From an uncultured Lachnospiraceae bacterium (lineage in GTDB: Bacteria > Bacillota > Clostridia > Lachnospirales > Lachnospiraceae), in the NCBI GenBank assembly GCA_902786365.1, contig CADACD010000004.1, positions 1-64,000 on the forward strand: DNA of 64,000 nucleotides, given 5' to 3'. Shown here piece by piece: positions 37,801 through 47,287 of the stretch. The position numbers and the translations under genes are program-made. Under the pieces are notes generated by a model. The model was not told the origin of the DNA and did not search any database. It saw only the letters and a list, made by a program, of their open reading frames with translations. Positions within the stretch are counted from its first letter, which is position 1. Each line of letters begins with the position of its first letter.

Positions 37801-38837
37801 ATCATGTTAGATATCACTTTGACATTTCTTTCTTCGCCCTGAATCCATACAAATGGAACAGCAGCATTTTGTATATTAACAGCAATCTCTTCTGTCACCT
37901 TTGTGCCGGCTTCAGCAAGAATATCGCCTGTATTCGTATCAACAACTGTCTCTGCAAGAATATGACCTTTGATTCTGTTCTTGAGTGCCAGTTTTTTATT
38001 GAATTTATATCGACCAACTTTTGCCAAATCATATCTTCTGGCATCAAAAAACATGCCTGCTATGAGACTTTCTGCACTTTCTACTGCAAGTGGCTCTCCC
38101 GGACGAATCTTTTTGTATAATTCAAGAAGTCCGCTCTCATAATCATCTGAAGTATCTTTCGCAAAGCTTGCCAAAATCTTAGGTTCCTCACCGAATAAAT
38201 CGAGAATCTGCTGGTTTGTACCATATCCCAACGCCCTGATCAGCACTGTAACCGGAACCTTTCTTGTTCTGTCTACTCTTACATAAAATACATCATTAGA
38301 ATCTGTTTCATATTCCAGCCATGCCCCTCTGTTCGGAATAACTGTACATGAATACAATTCTTTACCTAATTTATCATGTGCGATACCATAATAGATACCA
38401 GGTGAACGAACTAACTGACTGACAATAACACGCTCAGCACCATTGATTACAAATGTACCTGTTGCTGTCATGAGTGGCAAATCTCCCATGAATATCTCAT
38501 GTGTAGTTATTTCTCCTGATTCTTTCTTGTTGAACCTTACTTTAACTTTAAGAGGTGCAGCATACGTTGCATCCCTTTCTTTACACTCCTCTATAGAATA
38601 CTTTGCTTCATCTTCACACAATTGAAAATCCAAGAATTCCAAACTCAAATGTTCATTAAAATCTTCAATCGGTGAGATGTCTTTGAAAACTTCTTTAAGG
38701 CCTTCCTCTAAAAACCAGTTGTATGAATCCTTTTGGATTTCAATAAGGTTAGGCATCTCAAGAACCTCTTTCTGTCTTGAGTAACTCATTCTAACGCTCT
38801 TTCCTGATTTAACCGGACGTATTCTGTTTTGCTCCAT
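34893..38837 (-). CDS. rpoB: DNA-directed RNA polymerase subunit beta
   Basis: The 1314-residue beta subunit has the usual beta regions, including the rifampicin pocket ([39 protein letters not shown]), the hybrid-binding [12 protein letters not shown], and the C-terminal clamp [12 protein letters not shown]. The tail after about residue 1235 is acidic and contains four tandem EDFQ units followed by [16 protein letters not shown] at 38837 (MEQNRIRP) with AAGGGGTG upstream is preferred over the ATG at 38861. Its own promoter lies at 38951-38979. Confidence 0.98.
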   Translation of the reverse strand: MEQNRIRPVKSGKSVRMSYSRQKEVLEMPNLIEIQKDSYNWFLEEGLKEVFKDISPIEDFNEHLSLEFLDFQLCEDEAKYSIEECKERDATYAAPLKVKVRFNKKESGEITTHEIFMGDLPLMTATGTFVINGAERVIVSQLVRSPGIYYGIAHDKLGKELYSCTVIPNRGAWLEYETDSNDVFYVRVDRTRKVPVTVLIRALGYGTNQQILDLFGEEPKILASFAKDTSDDYESGLLELYKKIRPGEPLAVESAESLIAGMFFDARRYDLAKVGRYKFNKKLALKNRIKGHILAETVVDTNTGDILAEAGTKVTEEIAVNIQNAAVPFVWIQGEERNVKVISNMMVDIRSYVDFDCEELGVKENVFYPVLKDILDEYGYSEEELKEAIRRKITELIPKHITKEDIIASINYNMHLEARIGNSDDIDHLGNRRIRAVGELLQNQYRIGLSRMERVVRERMTTQDMTEVKPEGLINIKPVTAAVKEFFGSSQLSQFMDQNNPLGELTHKRRLSALGPGGLSRDRAGFEVRDVHYSHYGRMCPIETPEGPNIGLINSLATYARINEYGFVEAPYRKLDKSDPNNPVVTDEVVYLTADEEDNYVVAQANEPIDAEGHFVNTNISGRYREETSEFQKKTVDLMDVSPKMVFSVATSMIPFLENDDANRALMGSNMQRQAVPLLTTEAPVVGTGIENKAAVDSGVCVLAKRAGIIERSTSKEITIRYDDDKSLETYKLIKFSRSNQSNCYNQKPIVDKGEHVEAGQVIADGASTSNGEIALGKNPLIGFMTWEGYNYEDAVLLSEKLVQNDVYTSVHIEEYEAESRDTKLGPEEITRDVPGVGDDALKNLDERGIIRIGAEVRAGDILVGKVTPKGETELTAEERLLRAIFGEKAREVRDTSLKVPHGEYGIVVDAKVFTRENGDELSPGVNQSVRIYIAQKRKISVGDKMAGRHGNKGVVSRILPVEDMPFLPNGRPLDIVLNPLGVPSRMNIGQVLEIHLSLAAKALGFNIATPVFDGAKENDIMDTLEMADNYVNTSWEEFEAKYKDIVDPDIMQYLYDNRDHREQWKGVPISRDGKVQLRDGRTGEFFDGKVTIGHMHYLKLHHLVDDKIHARSTGPYSLVTQQPLGGKAQFGGQRFGEMEVWALEAYGASYTLQEILTVKSDDVVGRVKTYEAIIKGLNIPEPGIPESFKVLLKELQSLALDVKVLRADNTEVEMKENVDDATLSYNSVMSDDKGFNRKEENFASMGYTEQEVGEEGIEDVNLDEEKPQEDFQEDFQEDFQEDFQGDFSEDFQDIENDSFVSDETDYDSFDDEE
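34982..35029 (-). repeat. 12-bp tandem repeat (x4) encoding EDFQ units in RpoB
   Basis: CCTGGAAATCTT is repeated four times without mismatch on the plus strand, encoding (QEDF)n in RpoB. Perfect identity suggests recent expansion or active slippage. Confidence 0.9.
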
Positions 38838-38950
38838 CGCGACATTCACCCCTTGCATCATAATATATTAAGAATGGGCTGGAGTTCCCATTCCCACAGG
38901 TATCTAATTTTAGGCATAATATGCCCGTCACACCCAAGAGTGCACTATCC

Positions 38951-38979
38951 ATGATAACATATCCTTATTTTTATGTCAA
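38951..38979 (-). promoter_or_regulatory. rpoBC promoter
   Basis: TTGACA (38979-38974), a 17-bp spacer and TATCAT (38956-38951) lie on the minus strand, giving a leader of about 105 bases before the rpoB ATG. The gap 38980-39155 is AT-rich with no gene. Confidence 0.75.
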
Positions 38980-39155
38980 GCAATTTTTTCCATTTATCCA
39001 CAATTTTATATTCTTTATGTATTTTTGATTAACATTTTTCTGTTTTTTTCAGACTTTATCCATGGTATTGTCATCTTTATCCATGTTTGTCCAGGATAAA
39101 ATTATCATTGACAAAAGTCCCTGTGGATACTTTTCTATTTGAATTTACTATAAAC

Positions 39156-39194
39156 AAAAAAAGACTTCCGGCATACTGAAATATACCGAAAGTC
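39156..39194 (-). terminator. terminator/attenuator between rplL and rpoB
   Basis: GACTTCCGGCATA and TATACCGAAAGTC pair with two mismatches; the minus strand then has seven Ts. It lies 19 bases after rplL. Partial readthrough here plus the separate rpoBC promoter would set the ribosomal protein to RNA polymerase ratio. Confidence 0.75.
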
Positions 39195-39212
39195 CGAAAA
39201 ATCATGCTAAAA

Positions 39213-39578
39213 TTATTTTAATGTAATTGTAGCTCCAGCCTCTTCGAATTTAGCCTTAAGTGCTTCAGCCTCATCCTTAGAAGCAGCTTCCTTGATGATT
39301 GTAGGAGCAGACTCAACCTTTTCCTTAGCATCCTTAAGTCCTAATCCTAATTCGTTCTTAGCAAGCTTGATAACATCCATCTTCTTCTCGCCGAATGATG
39401 TTAACTCTACATCAAATTCTGTCTTTTCTTCAGCTGCTGCTGCACCTGCACCTGCTGCTGCAACTACAACGCCTGCTGCTGCAGAAACACCAAATTCTTC
39501 TTCACAAGCCTTAACTAAATCGTTTAACTCTAAAACTGTTAAACCTTTGATTACTTCAATAATTTCCTGAGTTGTCAT
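39213..39578 (-). CDS. rplL: 50S ribosomal protein L7/L12
   Basis: The 121-residue stalk protein has the N-terminal dimerisation helix pair ([20 protein letters not shown]), an Ala/Gly hinge (about 36-53) and the C-terminal factor-binding domain ([19 protein letters not shown]). ATG at 39578 has GGAGG eight bases upstream; an in-frame start at 39593 lies across that site and is wrong. Confidence 0.98.
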   Translation of the reverse strand: MTTQEIIEVIKGLTVLELNDLVKACEEEFGVSAAAGVVVAAAGAGAAAAEEKTEFDVELTSFGEKKMDVIKLAKNELGLGLKDAKEKVESAPTIIKEAASKDEAEALKAKFEEAGATITLK

Positions 39579-39662
39579 TTTATTATCCTCCATTTAATTT
39601 CTAATTTATTTAATTTGATTCGTTTACAAACTTATACTGCATTCACTGCTATACCGCTAAAA

Positions 39663-40157
39663 TTAAGCTGCTGTCTCATCTTTTTCAGCAATCTGCTTAA
39701 TAACACGAGCAAAGTTTGTAATAGGTGACTGGATACTTCCAAGGAATTTAGAGATAAGTTCATCTCTTGAAGGAATTGTAGCGATTACCTTGATTCCTTC
39801 TGAATCATAGTATGTTCCTTCTACTACACCAGCCTTTAATTCAAGTGCCTCAGCATCTTTCGAAAAGTTGTATAAAACTCTTGCCGGAGCTGTTGCATCT
39901 GTATCAGAAACAGCTATCGCTGTTGGTCCTTCTAAATGCTTACTTAATTCTTCAAACTCTGTTCCTTTAACAGCAAAGTTAATCATTGTGTTCTTATATA
40001 CTTTATAAGTAACACCAGCTTCTCTTAACTGTTTACGAAGATTTGTGTCCTGCTCAACTGTAAGTCCACGGTAATCAACTAAAACAGCAGCTTTTGCAGT
40101 TTTAAGTAATTCAGAAATCTCATCAACGATAGGTTTCTTCTCTTCTACTTTAGCCAT
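39663..40157 (-). CDS. rplJ: 50S ribosomal protein L10
   Basis: The 164-residue L10 anchors L7/L12 dimers to the ribosomal stalk base. It contains AVLVDYRGLTVEQDTNLRKQL and YKVYKNTMINFAVKGT. GGAGG precedes the ATG. The upstream L10 leader at 40237-40415 allows it to repress its own operon. Confidence 0.98.
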   Translation of the reverse strand: MAKVEEKKPIVDEISELLKTAKAAVLVDYRGLTVEQDTNLRKQLREAGVTYKVYKNTMINFAVKGTEFEELSKHLEGPTAIAVSDTDATAPARVLYNFSKDAEALELKAGVVEGTYYDSEGIKVIATIPSRDELISKFLGSIQSPITNFARVIKQIAEKDETAA

Positions 40158-40236
40158 GATTTTTGCCTCCTTATATTAGTCGTGTTTTCCGAATCTGAGT
40201 AAAGTGATTATTCATACACTTTTCAGTTATCCAACA

Positions 40237-40415
40237 AAAACCTCTCTGACAACCGTACGACAGAGAGGTTTTCATTGAATGATTTATATAATAAACATCA
40301 TATTTCATTTTAATGAGTTCATTCCTCGGCAGGCTATACCATTTTTTAAGTGTTTTAAACTACTGCATCCGTTTACGAACTGAATTTTAAACACACCTGC
40401 TGTCTTCGGTTTTAA
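40237..40415 (-). ncRNA. ribosomal protein L10 leader
   Basis: On the minus strand CCGAAGACAGCAGG (40409-40396) and CCTGCCGAGG (40333-40324) are the conserved blocks of the L10(L12)4-binding leader. It ends in a strong hairpin, AAAACCTCTCTG/CAGAGAGGTTTT (40237-40272), with a U-run, the terminator arm. Binding of L10-L12 is known to favour termination in related leaders. Confidence 0.88.
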
Positions 40416-40468
40416 CACTTTGTGCATTTTAGCACATATATATTTTAATGTCAATCATTTTTTTACTT

Positions 40469-41164
40469 TTAGTTAGTAAGTTTTCCAACGTTTAACTTCA
40501 CACCAGGACCCATTGTAGATGTAAGTGTTACACTCTTTAAATACTGTCCCTTTAATGTGCTAGGTTTTGCCTTGTTGATTGCATCAATAAGCGTCTGGAA
40601 GTTGTCCGCTAATTGTTCTTCAGTAAATGAAGCTTTTCCAATTGGCACATGGATAATATTTGTCTTGTCAAGTCTGTACTCAATCTTACCTGCTTTGATA
40701 TCCTGAACAGCCTTTGTAACATCCATTGTAACTGTACCAGCCTTAGGGTTTGGCATTAATCCCTTAGGTCCGAGTACACGTCCCAAACGACCAACAACAC
40801 CCATCATGTCCGGTGTAGCAACAACTACATCGAAATCGAACCAGTTTTCATTCTGGATCTTAGGTATCAATTCTTCTGCACCAACATATTCAGCACCTGC
40901 TGCCTGTGCCTCATCAGCCTTTGCACCCTTAGCGAATACAAGTACTCTTACCTTTTTACCTGTACCGTGTGGTAATACAACAGCACCTCTGATCTGCTGG
41001 TCAGCATGACGTCCGTCACAACCTGTTCTGATATGAGCTTCGATTGTCTCATCAAATTTTGCAGTTGCTGACTTTTTCACTAAAGCTACAGCTTCTGCTG
41101 TTTCATATAAAGTAGTGCGATTGATTGCTTTCGCAGCCTCTACATATTTCTTTCCTCGTTTCAT
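40469..41164 (-). CDS. rplA: 50S ribosomal protein L1
   Basis: The 231-residue L1 forms the mobile L1 stalk that handles exit-site tRNA. Diagnostic blocks are [30 protein letters not shown] sequence (in the centre) and [18 protein letters not shown]. It follows rplK by 88 bases. A typical AGGAGG site precedes the ATG. Confidence 0.98.
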   Translation of the reverse strand: MKRGKKYVEAAKAINRTTLYETAEAVALVKKSATAKFDETIEAHIRTGCDGRHADQQIRGAVVLPHGTGKKVRVLVFAKGAKADEAQAAGAEYVGAEELIPKIQNENWFDFDVVVATPDMMGVVGRLGRVLGPKGLMPNPKAGTVTMDVTKAVQDIKAGKIEYRLDKTNIIHVPIGKASFTEEQLADNFQTLIDAINKAKPSTLKGQYLKSVTLTSTMGPGVKLNVGKLTN

Positions 41165-41252
41165 TCTAAAACCTCCTAGTGGTGTTAGCGGAAGACTCCT
41201 CCCACTTTTTCTAATTTACAATAATCAATTTTTTTACATTTCAGGATAGGAA

Positions 41253-41678
41253 TTAGTCTTCAACTGTGATTCCCATACTTCTTGCTGTTCCGGCTATCAT
41301 ACTCATAGCTGCCTCTAATGATGCTGCATTTAAGTCTGGCATCTTTGTCTCAGCGATTTTCTGAAGATCTGCCTTAGAAATCTTTGCAACTTTTTTCTTG
41401 TTAGGTGTACCTGAACCAGATTCAATCTTGCAGGCTTTCTTTAATAAAACAGCTGCCGGCGGAGTTTTTGTAATGAAGCTAAAGCTTCTGTCAGCATAAA
41501 CAGTGATGACAACAGGAATAATCATACCATCCTGATCTGCTGTTCTTGCATTAAATTCCTTTGTAAACTGTACAATATTTACACCATGCTGTCCAAGTGC
41601 AGGACCAACCGGTGGTGCTGGTGTTGCTTTGCCAGCTGCGATCTGTAACTTAATATATCCTTCTACTTTCTTAGCCAT
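41253..41678 (-). CDS. rplK: 50S ribosomal protein L11
   Basis: The 141-residue L11 (exactly the family length) binds 23S rRNA at the GTPase centre. It shows the N-terminal [20 protein letters not shown] block and [22 protein letters not shown] at 41678 has AGGAGG seven bases upstream; an in-frame ATG at 41720 is not used. Confidence 0.98.
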   Translation of the reverse strand: MAKKVEGYIKLQIAAGKATPAPPVGPALGQHGVNIVQFTKEFNARTADQDGMIIPVVITVYADRSFSFITKTPPAAVLLKKACKIESGSGTPNKKKVAKISKADLQKIAETKMPDLNAASLEAAMSMIAGTARSMGITVED

Positions 41679-41755
41679 TATGGCACCTCCTAAAATTGTG
41701 GTATTATCGGAAGAAATCATCCTCCCACTGATTGCCCCGTTTTATAAAAACGGAA

Positions 41756-42280
41756 TTAATCTAACTTTTTAACATCTGTGAAACTTATCTCTACCGGTGT
41801 CTCACGACCGGCGAACATTTCAACACCTATGGTAACAATCTGCTTATGCTCATCAATACGTTTAACCTTGCCAACCGTACTTTCCCATGCACCGCTTGTT
41901 ACCATGACGGTATCTCCAACCTCAAAGTCGATAACGACTTTCTTCTCGAAGCTGATTCCCAAAGGTTTCATTTCTTCCTCTGTAAGTGGTACAGGTTTCG
42001 ATCCCGGTCCTACAAATCCGGTCACACCTCTTGTGTTTCTAACCACATACCATGTATCATCATTCATTATCATGTTAATAAGTACATAGCCTGGAAACAT
42101 CTTCTTTGCAACCTGTTTTTTAGAGCCATTCTTAACCTCAACAACATCCTGCATAGGAACTGTAACCTCTAAAATCTGATCCTGGAGATTTCTGTTTATA
42201 ATTGTTTTTTCGATATTAGCCTTTACCTTGTTCTCGTAACCTGAATAAGTATGCACTACATACCAATTTGCCTCTGACAT
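41756..42280 (-). CDS. nusG: transcription termination/antitermination factor NusG
   Basis: The 174-residue protein has the NGN domain (WYVVHTYSGYENKVKANIEK, KMFPGYVLINM, VRNTRGVTGFVG) and a C-terminal KOW domain (GDTVMVTSGAWESTVGKVKRID). It binds RNA polymerase to modulate pausing. It sits 17 bases after secE, in the usual order. Confidence 0.98.
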   Translation of the reverse strand: MSEANWYVVHTYSGYENKVKANIEKTIINRNLQDQILEVTVPMQDVVEVKNGSKKQVAKKMFPGYVLINMIMNDDTWYVVRNTRGVTGFVGPGSKPVPLTEEEMKPLGISFEKKVVIDFEVGDTVMVTSGAWESTVGKVKRIDEHKQIVTIGVEMFAGRETPVEISFTDVKKLD

Positions 42281-42297
42281 ACAATCACCTTTTCCTT

Positions 42298-42501
42298 CTA
42301 GACTATAAAATCAAGACCGAACTGAATCAGCATATCGATCACTTTGATTAAAACACCTAGTATTACGGATACAATTACAACTGCCGTCGTCTGCTTTGTT
42401 GCAGATACTTTATTAGGCCAGATTATTTTTTTGAACTCAGCTTTGAGACCTTTGAACCAGCTCTTCTTTGGAGCTTTTTCGTTTACTTTAGCTTCTCCCA
42501 T
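42298..42501 (-). CDS. secE: preprotein translocase subunit SecE
   Basis: The 67-residue single-span subunit has a cytoplasmic amphipathic segment SWFKGLKAEFKKIIWPNKV and one membrane helix (about 38-60). It stabilises SecY. It lies between rpmG and nusG. Confidence 0.95.
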   Translation of the reverse strand: MGEAKVNEKAPKKSWFKGLKAEFKKIIWPNKVSATKQTTAVVIVSVILGVLIKVIDMLIQFGLDFIV

Positions 42502-42527
42502 TGCTACCTCTTTCCTAATAAGCGTGA

Positions 42528-42677
42528 TTATTTTGTTTCTTTGTGTAATGTATGTTTTCTACAGAACTTACAGTACTTGTTCGTTTCCATTCTGTCAGGG
42601 TGTGTCTTCTTATCTTTTGTCAAATTGTAATTACGCTGCTTACACTCTGTACATGCCAATGTTATCTTTACGCGCAC
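42528..42677 (-). CDS. rpmG: 50S ribosomal protein L33
   Basis: The 49-residue protein reads from a GTG at 42677 with GGAGGTGG upstream: [20 protein letters not shown], then [14 protein letters not shown]. Four Cys (9, 12, 36, 39) make the zinc-binding form of L33. It is the first gene of the secE-nusG-rplK-rplA unit. Confidence 0.95.
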   Translation of the reverse strand: MRVKITLACTECKQRNYNLTKDKKTHPDRMETNKYCKFCRKHTLHKETK

Positions 42678-42780
42678 AACTGTCCACCTCCACTTTAATT
42701 TTCTCGCTTGTGCTTCAATTTATGTTTTCTATCTAACTTAAATTAAAGCAAAAAAAAAAGACTTCTTCCATCGCAAAGTT

Positions 42781-42809
42781 AATATATCACAGTACGAAAA
42801 TTTAGTCAA
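42781..42809 (-). promoter_or_regulatory. promoter of rpmG-secE-nusG-rplKA
   Basis: TTGACT (42809-42804), a 17-bp spacer and TATATT (42786-42781) on the minus strand lie about 105 bases upstream of the rpmG GTG. Confidence 0.75.
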
Positions 42810-42868
42810 CTGATTTTTGCAAAACCATTCAATTTTTCCATTATCTATGTGCAGACAAATCTGCTTAT

Positions 42869-42896
42869 TTATCCCACTGACTAGTGAATAGTAACA
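42869..42896. repeat. dispersed intergenic motif, copy 1
   Basis: TTATCCCACTGAC, two variable bases, GTGAA, four variable bases, AACA. The same 28-nt pattern recurs at 58893-58920 (22 of 28 identical). It lies between the aminotransferase terminator and the rpmG promoter. Role unknown. Confidence 0.5.
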
Positions 42897-42902
42897 AAAT
42901 TA

Positions 42903-42939
42903 AAAGCAGACACTGCTATTCACAGGCAGTGTCCGCTTT
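42903..42939 (-). terminator. terminator after the aminotransferase
   Basis: A 14-bp stem with one mismatch, AAAGCAGACACTGC/GCAGTGTCCGCTTT, and a 9-nt loop lies 12 bases past the stop; the minus strand ends GCTTTTAATTTTG. Confidence 0.82.
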
Positions 42940-42950
42940 CTATATAGCAA

Positions 42951-44123
42951 TTATTTTTTCATCTTCTCACGTATGTCTGCCAGTCTGTCAAGCACTGCCT
43001 TTAATGTCTCATCCCTTTTTGCAAAATGGAATCGTATCAAATGATTGACATCTTCTCTAAAAAAGCTTGAACCCGGCACTGCTCCCACTCCGACTTTCCT
43101 TGCAAGATCTTCGCAAAATACCATATCACTTTCATATCCAAACTCGCTGATATCCAATAGCACATAATAGGCTCCCTGTGGTTCAGTAAAACGAAGTCCT
43201 ATCTCTTTAAGCCCATCCGTAAATAGATTTTTCATATGTGTGTAATGATTTTGCAACTCTTCATAATAGGTATCATCGAATAAAAGTCCTGTGACTGCCG
43301 CCTCCATAAGAGGTGCCGCTGCCCCGACGGTCAGGAAATCATGCACTTTCTTGACACGCTCACAGATATCAGCAGGTGCAATCACATATCCAAGTCTCCA
43401 GCCTGTCACTGAATATGTTTTCGAAAGAGAATTACATATGATTGTCCTCTCTCTCATTCCCGGAAGTGTCGCCATATAAACATGTTCATATGGTTTGTAG
43501 ATAATATGTTCGTACACTTCATCTGTAATGACATAGATATCATATTTTTTCGCAAGCTCTGCAATCATTAAAAGTTCTTCTCTCGTAAATACTTTTCCGC
43601 ACGGATTTGATGGATTACACAGTATCAGTGCTTTTACCCCATCCTGCTTCACTGCCGCTTCCAATTCATCTGCATCAAATTCAAATGTCGGTGGTTTTAA
43701 CGGTACATAAATCGGTTGCGCTCCTGTCAGTATTGTATCTGCACCATAATTTTCATAAAAAGGCGAAAATATGACAACTTTATCATTTGGATTGCAGACT
43801 GACATCATGGCAGCCATCATTGCCTCCGTACTTCCACATGTCACAACGATTTCTTCATTCGGATTGATTTCCATTCCCGAAAAATGTTCCTGCTTTTTTG
43901 CCAGTGCCTCCCTGAAATTCTGTGCTCCCCATGTGAGTGCATACTGGTGAGGTCCCACACTTGCTACTTCTGCCAGTCTGTCTGTGAGTTCCTTTGGTGG
44001 TTCAAAATCGGGAAATCCCTGGGACAGATTGATAGCCTGATACATATCTGACACCCTTGTCATTCTTCTTATCACCGAATCTGTAAAACTTTCTGTTCTT
44101 GTACTTAATGGTTTCATTTTCAT
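42951..44123 (-). CDS. class I/II pyridoxal-phosphate aminotransferase
   Basis: The 390-residue enzyme has the fold-type I aminotransferase signatures: NLSQGFPDFEPP, GSTEAMMAAM, CNPSNPCGKVF (Asn binding PLP), ITDEVYEHIIY, and the Schiff-base Lys in NSLSKTYSVTGWRLG. The closest groups are aspartate/aromatic/methionine or kynurenine aminotransferases; the amino acid cannot be fixed from sequence. It lies downstream of the GlcD-type oxidase with 45 bases between, so it may be cotranscribed, ending at 42903. Confidence 0.88.
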   Translation of the reverse strand: MKMKPLSTRTESFTDSVIRRMTRVSDMYQAINLSQGFPDFEPPKELTDRLAEVASVGPHQYALTWGAQNFREALAKKQEHFSGMEINPNEEIVVTCGSTEAMMAAMMSVCNPNDKVVIFSPFYENYGADTILTGAQPIYVPLKPPTFEFDADELEAAVKQDGVKALILCNPSNPCGKVFTREELLMIAELAKKYDIYVITDEVYEHIIYKPYEHVYMATLPGMRERTIICNSLSKTYSVTGWRLGYVIAPADICERVKKVHDFLTVGAAAPLMEAAVTGLLFDDTYYEELQNHYTHMKNLFTDGLKEIGLRFTEPQGAYYVLLDISEFGYESDMVFCEDLARKVGVGAVPGSSFFREDVNHLIRFHFAKRDETLKAVLDRLADIREKMKK

Positions 44124-44168
44124 TCTCTTTTCTTATTTATATTATATCTTAATTTTTCTTTTCCAGTC

Positions 44169-45548
44169 TCATGAAAACACATATGATATTCCATCATTTA
44201 AGATATGTCTTTCATCAAATGCATCCTTAATCTGGTTCATAAGCTCAAGATTCGCCTTTGGCGTCTCTCTAAAGAAATATTTCTGTTTACTGATTCCTAT
44301 ACCATGTTCACCACTTGTCAATCCGCCAAGTTCATATGCCTTCTTATATATAATTTTCAACACATCATCAAGATCTTTTTCCCATTCTTCATCAGTTCTA
44401 TTGCCTCGCACAATACAAAGATGTACATTTCCATCTCCTGCATGCCCAAAACTAATCATTCTGATATGATTCGTTTTCTCAAGTTCGTTGATAAAATTAA
44501 CAAATGTATCAATCTGATTGATAGGAACTACAATATCAAGAGGTTCTTGTTCTGATACCGCTTCCACTGCCTTCACAAGCACACCTCTCACACGCCATAC
44601 ATCAGCGGCCACCTCTTTATCTTCAAGTGGAAGCACTGCTATCGCGCCACTCTGCCCTACAACATTGTGAAGCTGTTCTATATTCGAATCAATTTCTCTT
44701 TTCTTCCCATCAAATGTCAAAAGAAGGTATGCTTTTGCCTCTGCAAGAGGAAACTCCAGTTTTAAATAGTCTTCTCCAAGCTGTACTACTTTTCTTTCTA
44801 TAAACTCAACTGCTGTCGGGTTAATATTTGCCTGAATAATTCTTCTTACACTTTCTATTCCACTCTTAAGGCTGTCAAAACCAACTAAAACACTGACACT
44901 TTCCTCCGGCTTCGGAATCAGTTTCAAGACACATTTTGTAATCACTGCAAGTGTTCCCTCAGAACCGATAATAATGTCTTTTATTCCCAGTCCCGATGTG
45001 TCTTTTCTGTTTTTTCCTCCCACTGTCAGTATGCTTCCATCTGCCCTGACCACTTCAAGTCCCATGACATAATCTCTTGTAACACCATATTTAACAGCTC
45101 TCATGCCACCTGCATTTGTGCTGATGTTTCCACCGATAGATGCTCTCTTTTCACCCGGATCCGGAGGGTAGAATAATCCTCTTTCTTCCACATAATGTTG
45201 AAAATCCTCTAATATCACTCCCGGCTCAACAGTTGCCGTAAAGGTTTCTTCATCCACCTCAATTATATGATTCATGAGTGATAAGTCAAGTACAATTCCT
45301 TTTTTTCTTGGAACTGTTGAACCTACAAGGTTTGTTCCCGCACCTCTCGGTGTCACTGGTATATGATTTTCATAGGCATATTTTAAGATTTTCGATACTT
45401 CCTCTGTAGATATCGGAAATACAAGTGCTCCTGCTTCACCGACTTTCCTTCCAAGATTGTCTGACAAATACTTTTTCTCTATATTTTCTGTTTTTATCCT
45501 GTCTGAATCCTTTATGATTGAATTAAGTGCTTCTCTCAACTTCATCAC
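44169..45548 (-). CDS. glcD: FAD-binding 2-hydroxyacid oxidase (GlcD / D-lactate dehydrogenase type)
   Basis: The 459-residue flavoprotein has the PCMH FAD domain (VTPRGAGTNLVGSTVP, PDPGEKRASIGGNISTNAGG) and the FAD-oxidase C-terminal domain with HAGDGNVHL and GGLTSGEHGIG. It oxidises D-lactate or glycolate. In anaerobes such enzymes often pair with EtfAB for electron confurcation, but no etf genes lie here. The start is GTG 45548 or the adjacent ATG 45545; a GGAG is very close to both, so a slightly later TTG (45539) is possible. Confidence 0.85.
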   Translation of the reverse strand: MMKLREALNSIIKDSDRIKTENIEKKYLSDNLGRKVGEAGALVFPISTEEVSKILKYAYENHIPVTPRGAGTNLVGSTVPRKKGIVLDLSLMNHIIEVDEETFTATVEPGVILEDFQHYVEERGLFYPPDPGEKRASIGGNISTNAGGMRAVKYGVTRDYVMGLEVVRADGSILTVGGKNRKDTSGLGIKDIIIGSEGTLAVITKCVLKLIPKPEESVSVLVGFDSLKSGIESVRRIIQANINPTAVEFIERKVVQLGEDYLKLEFPLAEAKAYLLLTFDGKKREIDSNIEQLHNVVGQSGAIAVLPLEDKEVAADVWRVRGVLVKAVEAVSEQEPLDIVVPINQIDTFVNFINELEKTNHIRMISFGHAGDGNVHLCIVRGNRTDEEWEKDLDDVLKIIYKKAYELGGLTSGEHGIGISKQKYFFRETPKANLELMNQIKDAFDERHILNDGISYVFS

Positions 45549-45575
45549 TCCATTTCTTTTTTCCTATTATTACTT

Positions 45576-45623
45576 CAGAGTGCCAAAGGTTTTTCAATCA
45601 GCCTCAAACCATATGGCACTCTG
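45576..45623. other. two-part hairpin between metQ and glcD
   Basis: CAGAGTGCCA/TGGCACTCTG is a perfect 10-bp stem enclosing GGTTT/AAACC. The plus strand continues AATTTTT and the minus strand has no U-run, so it is not a clear terminator for the leftward metQ transcript. It may act as an mRNA-end stabiliser or in weak termination. Confidence 0.45.
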
Positions 45624-45677
45624 AATTTTTATCATTTTACTTATTTATACTGGATTTTAATTATCTTCATTGATAGT

Positions 45678-46502
45678 TTACTGCTCCCATGCCGGAACGA
45701 AAAATCCTTTAAATTCATCCTGGAAGATTTTCTTTGTTGCTTCTGACTGGAATGCATCAACAATCTTTTTGTACACTTCGTTATCTGCTTCATCTGTTCT
45801 TGCTGCAATAAGGCAGAAGTAACTGTCATCTGCATATTCTGTCTCTTTAAAGATAGCATCCTCATTTGGGTCAATGCCGTAATCTAATGCATAGTTACCA
45901 TTGATGACTGCTGCCTTGACATCTGGAAGGAGTGCACATAAATCTGCTGCATTTGCTTCTACTAATTCAATCTTTACATTGTATTCTTCAATATCTGTGA
46001 TGTCAGGATTATTTCCTGCAGATTCCTTAATTTTGATAATTCCTGCTGATTCTAATACTTTTAATGCTCTTCCTTCGTTAGAGGCATCGTTTGGAACCGC
46101 TACTTTATCACCATCTTTTAACTCACTGACATCTTTAATCTTATCCGAATATACATTCATTGCAATAACAAATGTGTCTCCTATCGGAGTGATTTTGTAA
46201 CCATTGCTTGACGTATCACTGTTAAAATATGCATGATGCTGGAATGCATTCAAGTCAATATCTCCTGAGTCAAGTGCCTGATTCGGGAGTGAGAAATCAG
46301 AAAACTGTACAAGTTCTATATTGATTCCTTCATCTTTCAATTCTTCTGCTATCGGATTCCAAATATCTTCGTAGATTGTTCCTGTAAGTCCTATTCTCAC
46401 TGTATTTTCATCCTTCTTTTCTTCTTTCTTGCCACAGCCTGAAAATACTCCTGCTACTAATGTTAAAGCTAATAAACCGGCTATAATTTTGTTCTTTTTC
46501 AT
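45678..46502 (-). CDS. metQ: methionine ABC transporter substrate-binding lipoprotein
   Basis: The 274-residue NlpA/MetQ lipoprotein has a signal peptide ending in the lipobox VFSGC (Cys23). Family blocks are VRIGLTGTIYEDIWNPIA, FQHHAYFNSD, AVPNDASNEGRALKVLESAG and AAVINGNYALDYGIDP. It delivers L- or D-methionine to MetNI. It is the third gene of metN-metI-metQ; a 104-base gap with a dispersed motif precedes it. Confidence 0.95.
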   Translation of the reverse strand: MKKNKIIAGLLALTLVAGVFSGCGKKEEKKDENTVRIGLTGTIYEDIWNPIAEELKDEGINIELVQFSDFSLPNQALDSGDIDLNAFQHHAYFNSDTSSNGYKITPIGDTFVIAMNVYSDKIKDVSELKDGDKVAVPNDASNEGRALKVLESAGIIKIKESAGNNPDITDIEEYNVKIELVEANAADLCALLPDVKAAVINGNYALDYGIDPNEDAIFKETEYADDSYFCLIAARTDEADNEVYKKIVDAFQSEATKKIFQDEFKGFFVPAWEQ

Positions 46503-46581
46503 AATCGTGTTTTCCTTTCTTTTTCTTATTTTAGATTTATATAATGATGTTGGGGCAAAAAGTATTTTTAACTTTTGTATG

Positions 46582-46612
46582 ACCTTTTGACCCTGGTATC
46601 ATATAATTAATG
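46582..46612. repeat. dispersed motif overlapping the metI stop codon (copy 1)
   Basis: On the minus strand the metI TAA is followed by TTATATGATACCAGGGTC and AAAAGGT. A near-identical sequence follows the cysK stop at 48671-48701 (about 26 of 31 identical). Confidence 0.6.
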
Positions 46613-47287
46613 TGTATTCTTTTTAGCCACATAATTACCAATAATCTGTACAACTGTCACGATAATAACAAGTACCACGACTGTTGTATATGTCACATCA
46701 GGCTGGTTTCGCTGATGTCCAAATCTGATGGCGAAATCTCCAAGTCCGCCAGCACCGATTGCCCCTGCCATCGCTGTCAACCCTATCAGACTGATAATAG
46801 TGATAGTTGTTGCTCTCGCAATCCCTGCCACGCTTTCCTTTAAATAGACTCTTATAATAATATCTATATTACTAAGTCCCATTGACTGCGCCGCTTCAAT
46901 CAGTCCCGGATTGACATCCGCAAGAGTTGTCTCTATCTGTCTTGTAAAAAATGGTGTACAGCCAAACACCAGTGGAACAATTGCACCTTCCACTCCGATT
47001 GCTGTTCCCATTATCATTCTTGTCAGTGGAACGAGTCCTGCCAAAAGTATGATGAATGGAATGGAACGAAAGAAATTAACAATTTTATCAAGTACATGAT
47101 AGATCATTCTGTTTTGTAAAATATTTCCCGGTTTTGTGACTGTAATAACAATCCCAAGAAACAGTCCTATCACAAATGATATTGCCCCTGACCAGCCTAC
47201 CATAATGAAGGTTTCTTCAATACTCTGGTAAAACACCGGCAATTTGTTCATGATATTTGGTATGTATTTAGTTAGCGTTTCTTCCAT
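46607..47287 (-). CDS. metI: methionine ABC transporter permease
   Basis: The 226-residue permease has five membrane helices and the MetI EAA loop (GLIEAAQSMGLSNIDIIIRVYLKES). It couples to MetN. Its start lies inside the 3' end of metN (20-base overlap) with GGAGGTGA upstream, so translation is coupled. Confidence 0.95.
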   Translation of the reverse strand: MEETLTKYIPNIMNKLPVFYQSIEETFIMVGWSGAISFVIGLFLGIVITVTKPGNILQNRMIYHVLDKIVNFFRSIPFIILLAGLVPLTRMIMGTAIGVEGAIVPLVFGCTPFFTRQIETTLADVNPGLIEAAQSMGLSNIDIIIRVYLKESVAGIARATTITIISLIGLTAMAGAIGAGGLGDFAIRFGHQRNQPDVTYTTVVVLVIIVTVVQIIGNYVAKKNTH

